This document shows positions 63,270 through 64,000 of a DNA stretch of 64,000 nt, in pieces; position 1 is the stretch's first letter, and each line of letters opens with the position of its first letter. The DNA is taken from assembly GCA_002633025.1 (NCBI GenBank), contig NMRB01000196.1, positions 53,249-117,248 of the forward strand. The letters run 5' to 3'. A program made the translations under genes and the position numbers. The notes beneath the pieces are model-generated. The model did not search any database and was not told the origin of the DNA. It worked only from the letters and a program-made list of their open reading frames with translations. The DNA comes from Notospermus geniculatus. Taxonomy: Eukaryota; Nemertea; Pilidiophora; Heteronemertea; Lineidae.

Positions 63270-63865
63270 GGTTATGGCATGATATTCGTTGCAATACTTA
63301 ATACATGTACTACAAAATATTTTTGTTCCAAAAATATATTCATTCATGAATGGTAAATATTCATTCATGAATGGTAAATATTCTTTCATGAATGAAAAAT
63401 ATTCATTCATGAAAAAATATTGGTTCATGAAAAAAATAATTTATTCATGAAAAAAATATTTGTTCATGAAAAAATTATTTATTCATGAAAAAAATATTTG
63501 TTCATGAAAAAATAATTTATTCATGAAAAAATATTTGTTCATGAAAAAATTATTTATTCATGAAAAAAATATTTGTTCATGAAAAAATTATTTATTCATG
63601 AAAAAAATTTTTGTTCATGAAAAAATCATTTATTCTTGAAAATTTTTTTTTTCACGAATAAATATTTTTTCATGAACAAATATTTTTCATGAATAAATAA
63701 TTTTTTTCGGGAACAAATATTTTTTTCATGAATGAATATTTTTCATTCATGAATGAATATTTACCATTCATGAATGAATATTTACCATTCATAAATGAAT
63801 ATATTTTTGGAACAAAGATATTTTGTAGTATTGAATATTGCAACGAATATCACGCCATAGTCGGT
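63270..63865. repeat. ~590-bp AT-rich giant hairpin of TTCATGAA units
   Basis: Outer arms (GATATTCGTTGCAATACT ... TACTACAAAATATTTTTGTT ... TATTCATTCATGAATGGTAA) are mirrored at 63765-63860 (CCATTCATAAATGAATATAT ... ATATTTTGTAGTATTGAATA ... TTGCAACGAATATC). The interior is about 20 units of TTCATGAAAAAA with ATTTATT or ATTTGTT spacers, which are themselves palindromic at TTCATGAA. It lies just upstream of the candidate acceptor at 63914. Confidence 0.9.
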
Positions 63866-63914
63866 GATGATCGCACTACTAACATTCAAGACACTGTCTT
63901 CTTTTTTCCTGTAG

Positions 63915-64000
63915 ATCTGACGAGCAGTGGCGCCAGGCTTGGCACACGGATTGCCACCGACGATGTCGACACGAGCTGGACTCTCAAATCCGTCTAGCAT
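63915..64000 (+). CDS. candidate exon running off the window end
   Basis: After the pyrimidine-rich acceptor TCTTCTTTTTTCCTGTAG, only the phase-2 frame stays open to the window edge (SDEQWRQAWHTDCHRRC onward). Phase 2 matches the donor of the candidate exon at 61953-62064, so the two could belong to one secreted or membrane protein. No family recognised; the downstream sequence is needed. Confidence 0.3.

Overview
The window is metazoan genomic DNA. Its genes have many introns with canonical GT/AG junctions. It encodes deuterostome/metazoan families: a receptor tyrosine phosphatase with many fibronectin III domains, a DEG/ENaC sodium channel, an SLC16-type transporter and a POT-type transporter. 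The non-coding DNA is crowded with small inverted-repeat elements, minisatellites and the short words TACATGTA and TAGGCCTA. The best guess is a marine invertebrate deuterostome (echinoderm or hemichordate more likely than amphioxus); this is inference from texture and gene content only. No bacterial-style operons, CRISPR arrays, reverse transcriptases or transposase ORFs were seen. Single-base Ns (1481, 24930, 34214, 37511, 46446, 49334) and a 28-base N run (15923-15950) mark a draft assembly.

Layout: (1) 1-600 is A-rich satellite-like DNA. (2) 754-3925, minus strand, is a five-exon SLC16/MCT-like transporter whose exon phases all join into a 666-residue protein. (3) 5641-6372 and 8960-9571, plus strand, are two intronless paralogues of a cysteine-rich, probably zinc-binding protein family I do not recognise. 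(4) 9572-17080 holds no recognised gene, only repeats and hairpins. (5) 17081-18658, minus strand, is an intronless POT-family-like transporter. (6) 20372-39310, plus strand, is one large receptor-type tyrosine phosphatase: a Ser/Thr/Pro repeat exon, about 14 fibronectin III domains, a membrane-proximal segment, one transmembrane helix and one catalytic domain with an intact HCSAGIGRTG. (7) 41438-48647, minus strand, is a nine-exon DEG/ENaC channel of 942 residues with an extra ~400 residues in its ectodomain. A second copy of its first two coding exons lies at 49361-50031 inside a 1.3-kb duplicated block. (8) 50640-64000 is repeat-rich, with two low-confidence multi-exon candidates (52607-53310 and 61953-64000).

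The genes do not form an obvious functional pathway; most encode membrane proteins (two transporters, a receptor phosphatase and an ion channel). The most unusual features are the enlarged channel ectodomain, the paired cysteine-rich genes, a 62-bp minisatellite grown from a splice acceptor of the phosphatase gene, and several TA-flanked miniature inverted-repeat families that share a terminal sequence.

All exon joins were worked out by hand from splice motifs and reading-frame phase. Repeat boundaries are approximate unless stated otherwise.
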